A stretch of 64,000 nt of DNA from Solirubrobacter soli DSM 22325 (GTDB lineage: Bacteria; Actinomycetota; Thermoleophilia; Solirubrobacterales; Solirubrobacteraceae). Below, piece after piece: positions 41,348 through 51,800 of this stretch (positions are counted from its first letter, which is position 1; the number at the start of each line of letters is the position of its first letter). The notes beneath the pieces are model-generated. The model saw nothing but the letters and a program-made list of their open reading frames with translations. It made no database searches and was not told the DNA's origin. The translations under genes were made by a program, and so were the position numbers. The stretch spans positions 1 to 64,000 of the forward strand of contig NZ_KE384074.1 of the NCBI RefSeq assembly GCF_000423665.1, given 5' to 3'.

Positions 41348-41992
41348 ATGCGCGTGGTCCTGGCCGACGACACGATGCTCCTGCGCGAAGGCGTGGCGCT
41401 GCTGCTCGGCGAGGCCGGGTTCGACGTGGTCGCCCAGGCGGAGACCGGCGACGCGCTGGTCGACCTGGTCGGCGAGCACAACCCGGAGGTCGCGGTCGTC
41501 GACCTGCGGATGCCCCCGACCCACACCGACGAAGGCCTGCAGGCTGCGCTGAAGATCCGCGAGCGCCATCCGAACGTGGGCGTGATGGTGCTCTCCCAGC
41601 ACGTGGACATCCAGATCGCGCTGAAGCTCCTCGACCGCGGGACCGAGGGCATCGGGTACATGCTCAAGGACCGCGTCGCCGACCTCGACGACTTCGCGGA
41701 CGCGATCCGCCGCGTGGCCAACCAGGGCTCCGCGCTGGACCCGACGATCGTCTCGCAGCTGCTCTCCAAGCGCCGCGACGCGGGTCCGCTGGACGACATC
41801 ACGCCGCGCGAGCGCGAGGTGCTCGAACTGATGGCCGAGGGGCGCTCCAACCAGGGCATCGCCGACCGGCTGGAGATCTCCGAGCGCGGCGTGCAGAAGC
41901 ACGTGACCAGCATCTTCGAGAAGCTCGACATCCCGGCGGGCACCGACGATCACCGCCGGGTGCTGGCCGTCCTCACCTTCCTTCGCGCCTGA
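41348..41992 (+). CDS. NarL/FixJ-family response regulator
   Basis: Encodes 214 residues. The receiver domain (1-120) has LADDTMLLREG and phosphoacceptor Asp52 in VVDLRMPP, with GYMLKDRVAD as the conserved lysine region. The C-terminal LuxR-type HTH is TPREREVLELMAEGRSNQGIADRLEISERGVQKHVTSIFEKL. No histidine kinase is adjacent, so it is an orphan here. It is followed 89 bp later by ABC exporter genes in the same orientation, which it may control. Confidence 0.92.
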   Translation: MRVVLADDTMLLREGVALLLGEAGFDVVAQAETGDALVDLVGEHNPEVAVVDLRMPPTHTDEGLQAALKIRERHPNVGVMVLSQHVDIQIALKLLDRGTEGIGYMLKDRVADLDDFADAIRRVANQGSALDPTIVSQLLSKRRDAGPLDDITPREREVLELMAEGRSNQGIADRLEISERGVQKHVTSIFEKLDIPAGTDDHRRVLAVLTFLRA

Positions 41993-42005
41993 AAGCGCCC
42001 CCCGC

Positions 42006-42023
42006 GGTACGCAAACGCGTACC
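42006..42023. promoter_or_regulatory. Inverted repeat upstream of the ABC exporter
   Basis: GGTACGC-AAAC-GCGTACC, a perfect 7-bp inverted repeat with a 4-bp centre, lies 58 bp before the ATPase start (42082) and 13 bp after the response-regulator stop. It could be an operator (TetR or MarR size) or a weak hairpin. No cognate repressor gene is adjacent. Confidence 0.5.
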
Positions 42024-42081
42024 CGCACGACGCCGGGAGGCCCAATGTCGACAGGGCCGTCTCCTTGGGACCTTGGACAGC

Positions 42082-42834
42082 ATGAACTCGGTCCTGATCC
42101 AGAACTCCACCTCCGTCGTCCAGGCAACGGGGCTCGAGCGTCGGTATGGCGACGGCGAGACCGCCGTCCACGCCCTGCGCGGCGTCGACCTCGGCATCGC
42201 CCAAGGGCAGCTCACGGCCGTCATGGGCCCGTCGGGCTCCGGCAAGTCGACGCTGATGCACATCCTCGCCGGGCTCGACCGCCCGACCGCGGGGAGCGTG
42301 ACGATCGGCGGCCAGGACATCACGCGGCTCTCCGACAACGACCTGACGCTGCTGCGCCGCGAGCACATCGGCTTCATCTTCCAGTTCTTCAACCTGCTCC
42401 CGATGCTCACGGCGCTCGAGAACGTCGTGCTGCCGCTCTCGCTCGCCGGCGTCAAGCCGGATGGGGCGTGGGTCGCCGAGCTGGTGGACAAGGTCGGCCT
42501 GACCCCCCGGGTCGGCCACCGCCCGTCCGAGCTCTCCGGCGGCCAGCAGCAGCGCGTCGCGATCGCCCGGGCGCTGGTCTCACGCCCGACGATCATGTTC
42601 GCCGACGAGCCGACCGGCAACCTCGACTCGCGCACCAGCGGCGAGATCCTGACGCTGCTGCGCGGGATGGTCTCGGACCTCGGTCAGACGACCGTGATGG
42701 TCACCCACGACGCGCACGCCGCGGCGATCGCCGACCGCGTGCTCTTCCTCGCCGACGGCGAGATCGTCCGCGACCTCGGCCAGTCGAGCGCCCACACCAT
42801 CCTCGACACGCTGGAAGAGGTCACGACGCGATGA
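42082..42834 (+). CDS. MacB/LolD-type ABC exporter ATPase
   Basis: Encodes 250 residues. Walker A is GPSGSGKST, the Q-loop region IGFIFQFFNLLPMLTALENV, the signature LSGGQQQR, and Walker B MFADEPTGNLD, where DEPTGNLD is the hallmark of the LolD/MacB/FtsE-type exporters. The ATG at 42082 is preferred to earlier in-frame starts that overlap the response-regulator gene. It overlaps the FtsX-type permease gene by 4 bp (ATGA). The pair should extrude a hydrophobic or peptide substrate, or transduce a mechanical signal. Confidence 0.92.
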   Translation: MNSVLIQNSTSVVQATGLERRYGDGETAVHALRGVDLGIAQGQLTAVMGPSGSGKSTLMHILAGLDRPTAGSVTIGGQDITRLSDNDLTLLRREHIGFIFQFFNLLPMLTALENVVLPLSLAGVKPDGAWVAELVDKVGLTPRVGHRPSELSGGQQQRVAIARALVSRPTIMFADEPTGNLDSRTSGEILTLLRGMVSDLGQTTVMVTHDAHAAAIADRVLFLADGEIVRDLGQSSAHTILDTLEEVTTR

Positions 42835-45293
42835 TCAAGGTCGCGCTCAAGGGGCTCGCGGGGCGCAAGGTACGCGCGCTGCTCACAGCCCTCGCCGTCG
42901 TCATCGGCGTCTCCATGGTCAGCGGCACCTTCGTGCTGACCGACACCATGCAGAAGGCCTTCGACGGCATCTTCGAAGAGTCCTACCAAGGCACCGACGC
43001 CGTCGTCAGCGGCGGTGCGATCCCCGCTGCACTGCTCGAGAAGGTCAAGGGGCTGCCGTCGGTCGAGACCGCCGCCGGCTCGATCCAGGACCTGCAGGAG
43101 AACACCAACCCGGCGACCCTGCTGGACAAGAAGGGCGACATGATCGGCCGCCAGGGCGAGTCGATGGGCATCGGCATCGGCGACGACGGGCGGCAGTTCT
43201 CGCCGCTCAAGCTCAAGCAGGGCGGCTGGGCGCACGGCGCCAAGCAGGTCGTGATCGACGCCGGAACGGCGCGCAAGTACGGCTTCGCCGTCGGCGAGAC
43301 GATCAAGATCGCCGGCAACGGCCCCGCGAAGACCTACACGGTCCAGGGCATCGCCACGTTCGGCTCGATCGACAACCTCGGCGGCACGTCGCTGGCGATC
43401 TTCGACGTCGGGACCGCGCAGGCGCTCTTCGACAAGGCCGGGCAGTTCGACAGCATCTCGGTCGCGGCCAAGAGCGGCTCCTCACCGGACGCCGTGGCCA
43501 AGGACATCAAGCCGCTGCTGGGCAAGGGCCTGGTCGTGCAGACCGGCGACGCGCAGGCCAAGGCGGACGCCAAGGACACCAACGAGAGCCTGAAGTTCAT
43601 CACGTACTTCCTGCTCGGCTTCGGCGGCATCGCACTGTTCGTGGGCGCGTTCGTGATCCTCAACACGCTCTCGATCACCGTCGCCCAGCGCTCGCGCGAG
43701 TTCGCGACGCTGCGCACGCTCGGCGCCTCGCGGCGCCAGGTCATGCGCTCGGTCGTCGTCGAGGGCCTGGTCGTCGGCATCGTCGCATCGGTGCTCGGGC
43801 TCCTGCTCGGCCTCGGCATCGCCCAGGGCATGACCGCCCTGTTCTCCGCGCTGGGCGTCGACCTGCCGAAGGCCGGCACGGTGCTCGCGACGCGCACGGT
43901 GATCGTCGCGATGCTCACCGGCACGCTGGTCACGCTCGTGGCGAGCGTCGTCCCGGCGCGCCGGGCGACCCGCGTCCCGCCGATCTCCGCGGTCCGCGAG
44001 GGCTCCTCCGCCACCACGTCGACCGGGCCTGAGCGCAGCGCGACCCGCGGCCTGATCGTGACCGGCCTCGCGCTGGCCTCGATCGCGGCCGGGCTGTTCG
44101 GCGGCGTCATGGTCGCCCTCACGCTGGTCCTCGGCGTGTTCGGGCTGTTCATCGGCATCGCCATGCTCGCCCCGCACCTGGTGAAGCCGTTCGCGGCGGT
44201 CGCCGGGTTCCCGTCGGCGCGCTTCGGCGGCGAAGCGGGCCGGCTCGCCCGCGACAACGCGCTGCGCAACCCGGGCCGCACGGCCTCCACGGCCGCGGCG
44301 CTGATGATCGGCCTCGCGCTGGTCACGGTCGTCGCCACGCTCGGCGCCGGCCTGCAGGGCTCCTCCCAAAAGGCCGTCCGCGAGCAGGTCAAGGCCGACT
44401 ACGTCGTCACGGCCGCCGAGGGCGGCGGCTCGTTCCCCGGCACGTCGGACCAGGCGATCGCCCGCGCCGGCAAGACGGCCTCGGCCGTCCGCCAGGACTG
44501 GGAGGCGGGCATCACCGGCATCGACGCCGCCACCATCGACCACTTCTACAAGTTCACGTGGAAGAGCGGGTCGCTGCGCGGGCTCGAGAACGGTGGCGCG
44601 ATCGTGTCCGAGGGCTACGCCGACAAGCACCACTTGAAGGTCGGCAGCGCGTTCAAGCAGGACAAGCTCGCGCTGCAGGTGGTCGGCATCCACGCCGCTC
44701 CCAAGCTCGACCCGCTGCTGGGCGACGTCGCGGTGTCCCAGCGCACGTTCGACGACGCGATCCAGCGTCCGCAGAACGCGTACACGTTCGTGGACGGCAG
44801 CTCGAAGGCGGCCCTGACGGCGGCGATCGCCGACTACCCGGACGCGAAGCTGACGACCGGCGAGGCATTCGCCGACAGCCGCGGCGACGGCCTGAAGATG
44901 ATCCTCAAGATGATCTACGTCCTGCTCGGCTTCTCGGTGCTCGTGAGCCTGTTCGGGATGGTCAACACGCTCGTGCTGGCCGTCTACGAGCGCACGCGTG
45001 AGCTCGGGATGCTGCGCGCCGTCGGCATGACGCGCCGGCAGGCACGCCGGATGGTGCGCCACGAGAGCGTGATCACGGCGCTGATCGGCGCGGCGATGGG
45101 CATTCCGCTCGGTGTGTTCCTCGCGGCGCTGATGACCCAGGCGCTGTCGAAGTACGGCGTGGGCCTGGAGCTGCCGGTGACCGAGCTGGTCGTGTTCACC
45201 GCGGTGGCGATCGCCGCCGGGGTGTTGGCGGCGATCATCCCCGCGCGCCGGGCGTCGCGCTTGAACGTGCTCAACGCCCTGCAGTACGAATAA
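42831..45293 (+). CDS. FtsX/MacB-type ABC exporter permease, duplicated
   Basis: Encodes 820 residues. It has an N-terminal helix (about 15-37), a large extracytoplasmic MacB-type domain (40-255), three helices (about 260-400) forming the first FtsX block (TLRTLGASRRQVMRSV), two more helices, a second extracytoplasmic domain (about 490-690), and a second FtsX block at the C-terminus (MLRAVGMTRRQARRMV). This two-block layout is typical of actinobacterial DevC/LolE-like permeases that act with a single ATPase. A 12-bp terminator hairpin follows at 45301. Confidence 0.92.
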   Translation: MIKVALKGLAGRKVRALLTALAVVIGVSMVSGTFVLTDTMQKAFDGIFEESYQGTDAVVSGGAIPAALLEKVKGLPSVETAAGSIQDLQENTNPATLLDKKGDMIGRQGESMGIGIGDDGRQFSPLKLKQGGWAHGAKQVVIDAGTARKYGFAVGETIKIAGNGPAKTYTVQGIATFGSIDNLGGTSLAIFDVGTAQALFDKAGQFDSISVAAKSGSSPDAVAKDIKPLLGKGLVVQTGDAQAKADAKDTNESLKFITYFLLGFGGIALFVGAFVILNTLSITVAQRSREFATLRTLGASRRQVMRSVVVEGLVVGIVASVLGLLLGLGIAQGMTALFSALGVDLPKAGTVLATRTVIVAMLTGTLVTLVASVVPARRATRVPPISAVREGSSATTSTGPERSATRGLIVTGLALASIAAGLFGGVMVALTLVLGVFGLFIGIAMLAPHLVKPFAAVAGFPSARFGGEAGRLARDNALRNPGRTASTAAALMIGLALVTVVATLGAGLQGSSQKAVREQVKADYVVTAAEGGGSFPGTSDQAIARAGKTASAVRQDWEAGITGIDAATIDHFYKFTWKSGSLRGLENGGAIVSEGYADKHHLKVGSAFKQDKLALQVVGIHAAPKLDPLLGDVAVSQRTFDDAIQRPQNAYTFVDGSSKAALTAAIADYPDAKLTTGEAFADSRGDGLKMILKMIYVLLGFSVLVSLFGMVNTLVLAVYERTRELGMLRAVGMTRRQARRMVRHESVITALIGAAMGIPLGVFLAALMTQALSKYGVGLELPVTELVVFTAVAIAAGVLAAIIPARRASRLNVLNALQYE

Positions 45294-45300
45294 GCAGCGC

Positions 45301-45330
45301 GGCTGGGCGGCGATGAGGCGCCGCCCAGCC
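45301..45330. terminator. Bidirectional terminator hairpin between convergent genes
   Basis: A perfect 12-bp stem GGCTGGGCGGCG/CGCCGCCCAGCC with a 6-nt loop lies 7 bp after the permease stop and 14 bp after the convergent peptidase stop on the other strand. There is no long U-tract, but the position and strength fit a shared terminator. Confidence 0.75.
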
Positions 45331-45344
45331 GTTGTTCCCGCCGC

Positions 45345-47603
45345 TTACGGGGTGGTGGTGCTGAGGGTGAAGGTCAGCGTCTTGCTGTAGGTACCCGTGC
45401 GCAGTGCGTCGCCCGAGTTGATCAGCTGGCTGAAGCCGAGCGTTACGGCGTCGTTGGACACCGGGCCGCTGTAGGTCAGCAGGTTCAGCGGCGCGGTGCT
45501 GGAGCCGACGTTGTTGTACGCGGTGCCGGTGTTGGCGGCGTTGCGGGCGCGCGCCTGCAGCGGCTGCGGCAGGGAGAACGTGCCGTTGACGAGCTTGCCG
45601 GTGGCGGTGCTCGACGGATCGGCGACGCTCAGGAGCGCGTCACCGGCGGTCGAGATCACGTTGGCCGTGGTCGAGGACTCGTAGGTCTTCGTGATGCCCG
45701 GGGTGAACGGGCCGAACGAGGCCGGCGTGCCGAGCGTCAGCGCGAGGGTCGCCCCGACCGAGCCGCCGGCGTTGCCGTCGGCGGACGTCAGCGAGACCGC
45801 CAGCGCCTTGTCGCCGGAGACCGCGAAGCTCTTGACCGAGCCGGCCGCGTTGCCGTTGGTGACCGTGAAGTCGCACGTGACGTGCGGGGCGCGGACCTCG
45901 AGGTAGCCGGCGGCGTCGGTCTTGCCGAAGTCGCGGAGGCCGTCGCCGCAGTCGCCCTTGACCGACGCGCCCGCGGCGGGCTGGCCGGAGCCGTTGGTGA
46001 CGTTGACGTCAACCTTGTTGAGCGCGTTCCAGATGTAGGAGGCGCCGATGACGTCGAGTTGCTCCTGCAGGTAGAACTGCGAGACGTTGTCCATCGCGTC
46101 ACGCGCCGTGTGGTAGACGGGCTCGGTCACGTAGCTGCAACCGGTGCAGTTCGAGCCGGTACCGGTCGCGCACAGGCCGGTGGCCGCCTTGCGGTAGTCG
46201 AGGTGGATGAACAGCGCCGCCGGGATGCCGGCGTTGTGGAACGGCACGTGGTCGGACTGCGACAGCTTGCACTGATCGAAGTAGGCGCCGGGACCGGTCG
46301 TGATGCCGCTGCGCTGAGCGGCTTTGAACGCCTCCTCGGTCACGCGGTTGGGCCTGCCGTCGACCGTCAGCGCCCACAGCTTGGCGGGAGCGTAAGTCGT
46401 GCCGGTCATGTCCATTTGCCACTGGCCGATGTAGCGCTCGGCCTCGGCGCTCTTCGTCCGCGGAGTGGAGACCACATTCGACGTCAGCGGGTTGTTGTCG
46501 GTATCAGAGCTGATGTAGAGGTGATCGTTGCCCCACGCGGTGGAACCGGTCAGGCCCTGCTCCTCGCCGCCGAAGCCGCCGAAGCGGATCTCCTTGTCGA
46601 GCGGCACGTTCTTCATGACGCGCGCGACCTCGAGCCAGATGCCCTCACCGGTGGCGTCGTCATGCGCGCCCGGCGAGCTGAACACCGAGTCGATGTGACC
46701 ACCCATGCCGACGATCGGCGCCGTGTCGAAGACATCGCCGACAGCCTGCTTCTCAGCGGTGATGACCGCGCGAGTGGCCAGGCCGGGAGCGTCGACGGTG
46801 GCCGCCGTGTTGGCGGTGACGGTCTCGGTCGCGATCGTCAGCGTCAGTTTCTTCTGCGTGGCGCACCAGGGGCCGTTCTGCGTCGGCCCGACCGTACCGC
46901 CCGCGTGCGGGGCGAACACCGAGCCGTCAGGACCCGGAGCGCACACCAGCTCCTTGATCGTGTCCGACTGCACGTCGGCGGAGGACACCACCGGGATGGC
47001 CGCCGCGGCGGTGAGCGTGAACGCCCCCTGCGCCGTCGAGCCGGTGCCCATGTTGATCACGCCGATCGCGCCCGCTGCCACGGCGTTGACGACCGCCGTG
47101 TTGAGCGCCGCGCCCGTGACGTTGTTGATCGCCGCGATCTTGCCGGTGGTCGATGCCGGGAAGTCAGCCGCGCTGGCGCCGCTGTTGTTGATCCAGATGA
47201 CCTCGCCGCTGATCGGCGTGTCGTATCCGGTCATCTTCGAGTTGCCGGCGGCACGCATGATCCACGTCGGACCGGGATACAGCGTGCTGTCCGGCGAGCG
47301 AACCACGGCCGACGAAGTCGTCGCGGGCCCGTGGTACTGGTTGATCTTGGTCTGATACCCGAACCCGTCCATCTGCTGCTTCAGCCAGTCGGCGGCCTGG
47401 TCCTCCTGGCGCGTGCCGGAGAAGCGCCCGCCGATGTCGTTGGCGAGGTGGCGGACGGTCTCGAACGAGTTGGCCGCGTCGAGATTGCCGACGAGCTCGT
47501 CGTAGTAGCTCGGTTTTGGCGTCTGCGCGGCAGCCGTGCCGGCGAATAGACCCCCCGTGGCGATGACGGCAGCCGTCGTCGCCACGCGTAGCGCGTGTTT
47601 CAT
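45345..47603 (-). CDS. Secreted M28-family zinc peptidase with PA domain
   Basis: Encodes 752 residues. A signal peptide (1-26, cleavage near AAA-Q) precedes an M28 catalytic domain interrupted by a protease-associated insert (about 125-245). The di-zinc ligands are recognisable: GGHIDSV, GAHDDATGEG, GGEEQG with the catalytic Glu, MDMTGT and YHTARDAMDNV. The C-terminal 200 residues form beta-rich modules with LTLTLGTPASFGPFTPGITKTYESS, probably for surface binding. It is an exported aminopeptidase-like enzyme. A promoter (47673-47702) and a GGAGGGG ribosome site lie directly upstream; it is monocistronic. Confidence 0.92.
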   Translation of the reverse strand: MKHALRVATTAAVIATGGLFAGTAAAQTPKPSYYDELVGNLDAANSFETVRHLANDIGGRFSGTRQEDQAADWLKQQMDGFGYQTKINQYHGPATTSSAVVRSPDSTLYPGPTWIMRAAGNSKMTGYDTPISGEVIWINNSGASAADFPASTTGKIAAINNVTGAALNTAVVNAVAAGAIGVINMGTGSTAQGAFTLTAAAAIPVVSSADVQSDTIKELVCAPGPDGSVFAPHAGGTVGPTQNGPWCATQKKLTLTIATETVTANTAATVDAPGLATRAVITAEKQAVGDVFDTAPIVGMGGHIDSVFSSPGAHDDATGEGIWLEVARVMKNVPLDKEIRFGGFGGEEQGLTGSTAWGNDHLYISSDTDNNPLTSNVVSTPRTKSAEAERYIGQWQMDMTGTTYAPAKLWALTVDGRPNRVTEEAFKAAQRSGITTGPGAYFDQCKLSQSDHVPFHNAGIPAALFIHLDYRKAATGLCATGTGSNCTGCSYVTEPVYHTARDAMDNVSQFYLQEQLDVIGASYIWNALNKVDVNVTNGSGQPAAGASVKGDCGDGLRDFGKTDAAGYLEVRAPHVTCDFTVTNGNAAGSVKSFAVSGDKALAVSLTSADGNAGGSVGATLALTLGTPASFGPFTPGITKTYESSTTANVISTAGDALLSVADPSSTATGKLVNGTFSLPQPLQARARNAANTGTAYNNVGSSTAPLNLLTYSGPVSNDAVTLGFSQLINSGDALRTGTYSKTLTFTLSTTTP

Positions 47604-47924
47604 TTAACCCCTCCGTGATGTAGCCGGTCGGCGCAGAACCAGTCCTACTGCGTCTCCGGAGACTCTCATCCGACAGTAGACGGCACCCCGACGAAGTGTC
47701 AACTACACAGCGTGGGAGTTCCTCAACACCCCTCGTGAGCGAACCTGGCGCCCCGTCGATGGTCGAGCGGCCACCCAGTGTTTCGGTGGGGTCCGAAAAG
47801 CGGAGCAACAGGCACGCGCCGATCGGCCTGCTGCTGCAGGCGCCTCAAGCGGCCCGCCGGCCCTGTCACCTGGGACGCGCCAAGAACCCGTTCGCCCGAG
47901 TAGTGGATCTGGCACACTGGTCGT
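47604..47924. other. Intergenic region between divergent M28 and M48 genes
   Basis: This 321-bp stretch holds the M28 promoter, a 12-bp palindrome GTCTCCGGAGAC (47652-47663) in the M28 leader, and otherwise no feature I can support. I found no clear -35/-10 pair for the M48 gene, although it must lie here. Confidence 0.5.
47673..47702 (-). promoter_or_regulatory. Promoter of the M28 peptidase gene
   Basis: On the minus strand, TTGACA (47702-47697) and TACTGT (47678-47673) are separated by 18 bp, giving a leader of about 60 nt. Both boxes are close to the housekeeping sigma consensus. The leader contains a perfect palindrome at 47652-47663 and ends with GGAGGGG before the ATG. Confidence 0.7.
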
Positions 47925-48794
47925 ATGAGGGCGCGACGCGACCTCTTCGGCACCGACCACGGGCTCGTGCTCCGGATGGTGACGGTCGGCCTGCTGACCC
48001 CGTTCGTGGTGCTCGGCGCACTCGTCCTCGTGATGCTGCTGCTGACCTCGTTCACGATCCGCGCGGTGATCTTCGGTGCGCTGTGCGTCGGCGTCTGGGT
48101 CGCGATCCGCGAGCGGGTCGAGGCGTCGTCCCGCGGGCGCCGGCTGACGCCGGCCGAGGCGCCGGACCTGCACGCGATCCTCGAGCGGCTGTGCGTCGTC
48201 GCCGACCTGCCGAAGCCGACGATCGTGCTCGACTCGCGCTCGATGCCGAACTCCTGGATCGAAGGCACGCGCCGCGGCGGCTTCCGGCTGCACCTCACGC
48301 AGGGATTGCTGGACCTGCTCGAGCCGCGCGAGCTCGAGGCCGTCATCGCGCACGAGCTGGCGCACGTCGTCAACCGCGACGCGGCCGTGATGACCGTCGT
48401 CGGCGGGCCCGGCGAGGCGCTGCTCGCGGGTGGCGTCCGCGTCGCCTCGCAGGGCTGGTTCCCGGTCATGGTGGGCGGGGCGATCGCGTCCGCCATCGGC
48501 TGGATCGGGACCTTCGGCACCCGCGCGCTCTCGCGCTACCGCGAGTTCGCCGCCGACGAGGGCGCCGTGGCGCTGACCGGCTCGCCGGCCGCGTTGGCGT
48601 CCGCGCTGATGAAGGTCTCCGATGGCCTGGTGGCGATGCCGCGGCGCGACCTGCGCGAGGCCGCGCTGCACGACGCGTTCCACCTCCTCCCCGCGTCGAA
48701 GGACACCGCCTTCGGCCTTCCGGCGACGCACCCGCCGCTCGAAGCCCGGATCGCGCGCCTCGAGCGGCTCGAACGCGCTCTGCACCGCCACTAA
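47925..48794 (+). CDS. M48-family metallopeptidase (HtpX-like)
   Basis: Encodes 289 residues. Two N-terminal transmembrane helices (about 16-40 and 44-62) precede the HEXXH zinc motif HELAH (His143, Glu144, His147) and the third-ligand region RYREFAADEGAV. A hydrophobic segment (about 165-190) lies between them. This is the HtpX/Ste24 layout, used for membrane-protein quality control. The helicase gene starts 10 bp downstream and is probably co-transcribed. Confidence 0.9.
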   Translation: MRARRDLFGTDHGLVLRMVTVGLLTPFVVLGALVLVMLLLTSFTIRAVIFGALCVGVWVAIRERVEASSRGRRLTPAEAPDLHAILERLCVVADLPKPTIVLDSRSMPNSWIEGTRRGGFRLHLTQGLLDLLEPRELEAVIAHELAHVVNRDAAVMTVVGGPGEALLAGGVRVASQGWFPVMVGGAIASAIGWIGTFGTRALSRYREFAADEGAVALTGSPAALASALMKVSDGLVAMPRRDLREAALHDAFHLLPASKDTAFGLPATHPPLEARIARLERLERALHRH

Positions 48795-48804
48795 CCTTGT
48801 AGGG

Positions 48805-51800
48805 GTGACCCGCACCCGTGACCCACTGCGGGCGCGTCTGAACGATCTCACGCTGCAGGACTCCTACCGGCTCGGCCAGCGGCTCAAGCGCCTCAAGAGC
48901 GGTGACGAAAAGGCGCGCGAGCGCCTGGAACGCGACGTCGAGCGAGCCGTGGAGCGCGTGGACAAGCGACGCGCCGCGGTCCCGCGCATCACCTATCCCG
49001 AATCGCTGCCGGTGTCGGCGCGCCATGACGACCTGCTCGCGGCGATCCGCGATCACCAGGTCGTGGTCGTCGCCGGCGAGACCGGCTCCGGCAAGACCAC
49101 CCAGCTGCCGAAGATCTGCCTCGAGCTGGGGCGCGGGATCAAGGGCACGATCGCCCACACGCAGCCGCGGCGGATCGCGGCGCGCACCGTCGCCGAGCGG
49201 ATCGCCGACGAGCTGAAGGTCCCGCTGGGCGAGGCGGTCGGGTTCGCGGTCCGCTTCAGCGACCGCAGTCGCGAGGACACGCTGCTGCGGCTGATGACCG
49301 ACGGCCTGCTCCTGGCCGAGATCCAGCACGACCGCCTCCTGCGCCGCTACGACACGATCATCATCGACGAGGCGCACGAGCGCAGCCTCAACATCGACTT
49401 CCTCCTGGGCTACCTCAAGCGCATCCTGCCCGCCCGGCCGGACCTGAAGGTGATCGTGACCAGCGCCACGATCGACCCCGAGCGCTTCGCCGCGCACTTC
49501 GACGACGCGCCGATCGTCGAGGTCTCCGGCCGGACCTACCCGGTCGAGGTCCGCTACCGCGAGCCCGAGGATGACGTCGACCAGACCGACGCGATCGGCG
49601 ACGCGGTCGAGGAGCTGCTGCGCGAGCGGCCCGGCGACATCCTCGTCTTCCTGTCCGGCGAGCGCGAGATCCGCGACACCGCGGATGCCCTGGAAGGCCG
49701 GCTGCGCTCCGACATCGAGATCCTGCCGCTGTTCGCGCGCCAGTCGACCGCGGCGCAGCAGCGGGTGTGGAAGGCGCACTCCAACCGCCGTGTGGTGCTC
49801 GCCACCAACGTCGCGGAGACCTCGCTGACGGTCCCCGGCATCCACTACGTCGTCGACCCCGGCACGGCGCGCATCTCCCGCTACTCCGCGCGTCTGAAGG
49901 TCCAGCGGCTGCCGATCGAGCCGATCAGCCAGGCGAGCGCCGACCAGCGCAAGGGCCGCTGCGGCCGTACGACCGACGGCATCGCGATCCGGCTCTACAG
50001 CGAGGAGAACTTCACCGAGCGCCCGCGCTTCACCGACCCCGAGATCCTGCGCACCTCGCTGGCCGCGGTGATCCTGCAGATGGCGGCGATCGACCTCGGC
50101 GACGTCGAGGACTTCCCGTTCCTGGACCCGCCGGACCGCCGCCAGGTGCGCGACGGCATCGCGCTGCTGCAGGAGCTCAACGCGCTCGACGAGTCCGGGC
50201 GCAAGCTCACGCCGCTCGGCCGCAAGCTCGCGAACCTCCCGATCGACCCGCGGATGGGCCGGATGGTGCTCGAGGCCGACCGCCTCGGCTGCACCGAGGA
50301 ACTGATCGTGATCGCGGCCGCCCTGAGCATCCAGGACGTCCGCGAGCGTCCAGCCGACCAGCAGGCCCAGGCCGACCAGGCGCACGCCCGCCACGCCGAC
50401 GAGACCTCGGACTTCCTCGCCTACCTGAACCTGTGGCGCTACCTGCACGAACAGCGCCGCGAGCTGAGCGTCAACCAGTTCCGCAAGCAGTCCAAGGGCG
50501 AGTTCCTGCACTACCTGCGTATCCGCGAGTGGCAGGACCTCGTCGGCCAGATCCGCCAGGCGGCCAAGCAGGTCGGCATCAAGATCAACCACACGCACGC
50601 CGAGCCGGACGTGATCCACCAGGCGATCCTGACGGGGCTTTTGAGTCATCTCGGACTGCGGGATGCCGCGAGGCGCGAGTATCAGGGCGCCCGCAACGCC
50701 CGCTTCGCGCTCTGGCCCGGCTCCGGCGTGAAGGGGAATCCGAGCTGGGTGATGGTGGCCGAGCTGGTCGAGACCTCGCGGCTGTGGGGACGGACGGCGG
50801 CGAAGATCGACCCGCGCTGGGTCGAGCCGCTGGCCGAGCACCTGATCCGGCGCACGTACGAGGAGCCGCGCTGGGAGCGAAAGCGCGCGTCGGTCGTCGC
50901 CACTGAGCGGGTGACGCTGTACGGACTGCCGATCGTCGCGGGCCGCGCCGTCGCCTACGGGAAGCTCGACCCGGTCCTGTCGCGGGACCTGTTCATCCGG
51001 CGCGCGCTGGTCGAAGGCGAGTGGGACACGCGCCACCGCTTCGTGCAGCGCAACGCGGCGCTCGTGGAGGAGGTGCGCGAGCTCGAGGAGCGCGCCCGCC
51101 GCCGCGACATCCTCGTCGACGACCAGACGCTGTACGACTTCTACGCGGCCCGCATCCCGGACACGATCGTCTCCGGCGCCCACTTCGACCGCTGGTGGCG
51201 CGACGAGCGCAAGGTCCGCCCCGACCTGCTCACGTTCACGCGCGAGCTGCTGATCAACCCGGCGGCCGCCGAGGACGTCCGCGGGCGCCCGGACACGTGG
51301 ATCCAGGACGAGAACGAGCTCCAGCTGACGTACCGGTTCGAGCCGGGAAGCGCGCACGACGGCGTCACCGTCCATGTGCCGCTCAAGACCCTCCCCCAGC
51401 TGCGCGCCGAGGGCTTCGACTGGCTCGTGCCCGCGCTGCGCGCCGAGCTGGTGACCGCGCTGATCCGCTCGCTGCCGAAGGAGCTGCGCAAGCGGCTCGT
51501 GCCGGTTCCGGACGTGGCGGCGAAGGTGCTCGAGAACCTCGAGCCGCGCAAGCGGCCGCTGCTGGAGGCGCTGGCGAGCGAGATCGAGGCCCAGCGCGGC
51601 GTGCGGATCGAGCCGACCGACTGGGACGTGGGACGGCTCCCCGACCACCTGCGGATGACGTTCAGCGTCGAGGACGAGCAGGGCCGGCGGATCGCCGCCG
51701 GCCAGGACCTGAGCGCGCTGCGCGAGCAGGTCCGCCCGAAGCTGCGCGCCGCGCTCGCGCAGGCGACCCGCAAGCTCGAACGCACCGGCCAGACGACGTG

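Noticed and set aside
47703..48851. A 382-codon minus-strand frame opposite the M48 peptidase
   Set aside because: The opposite strand encodes a clear HEXXH metallopeptidase; the minus-strand product has no recognisable features.
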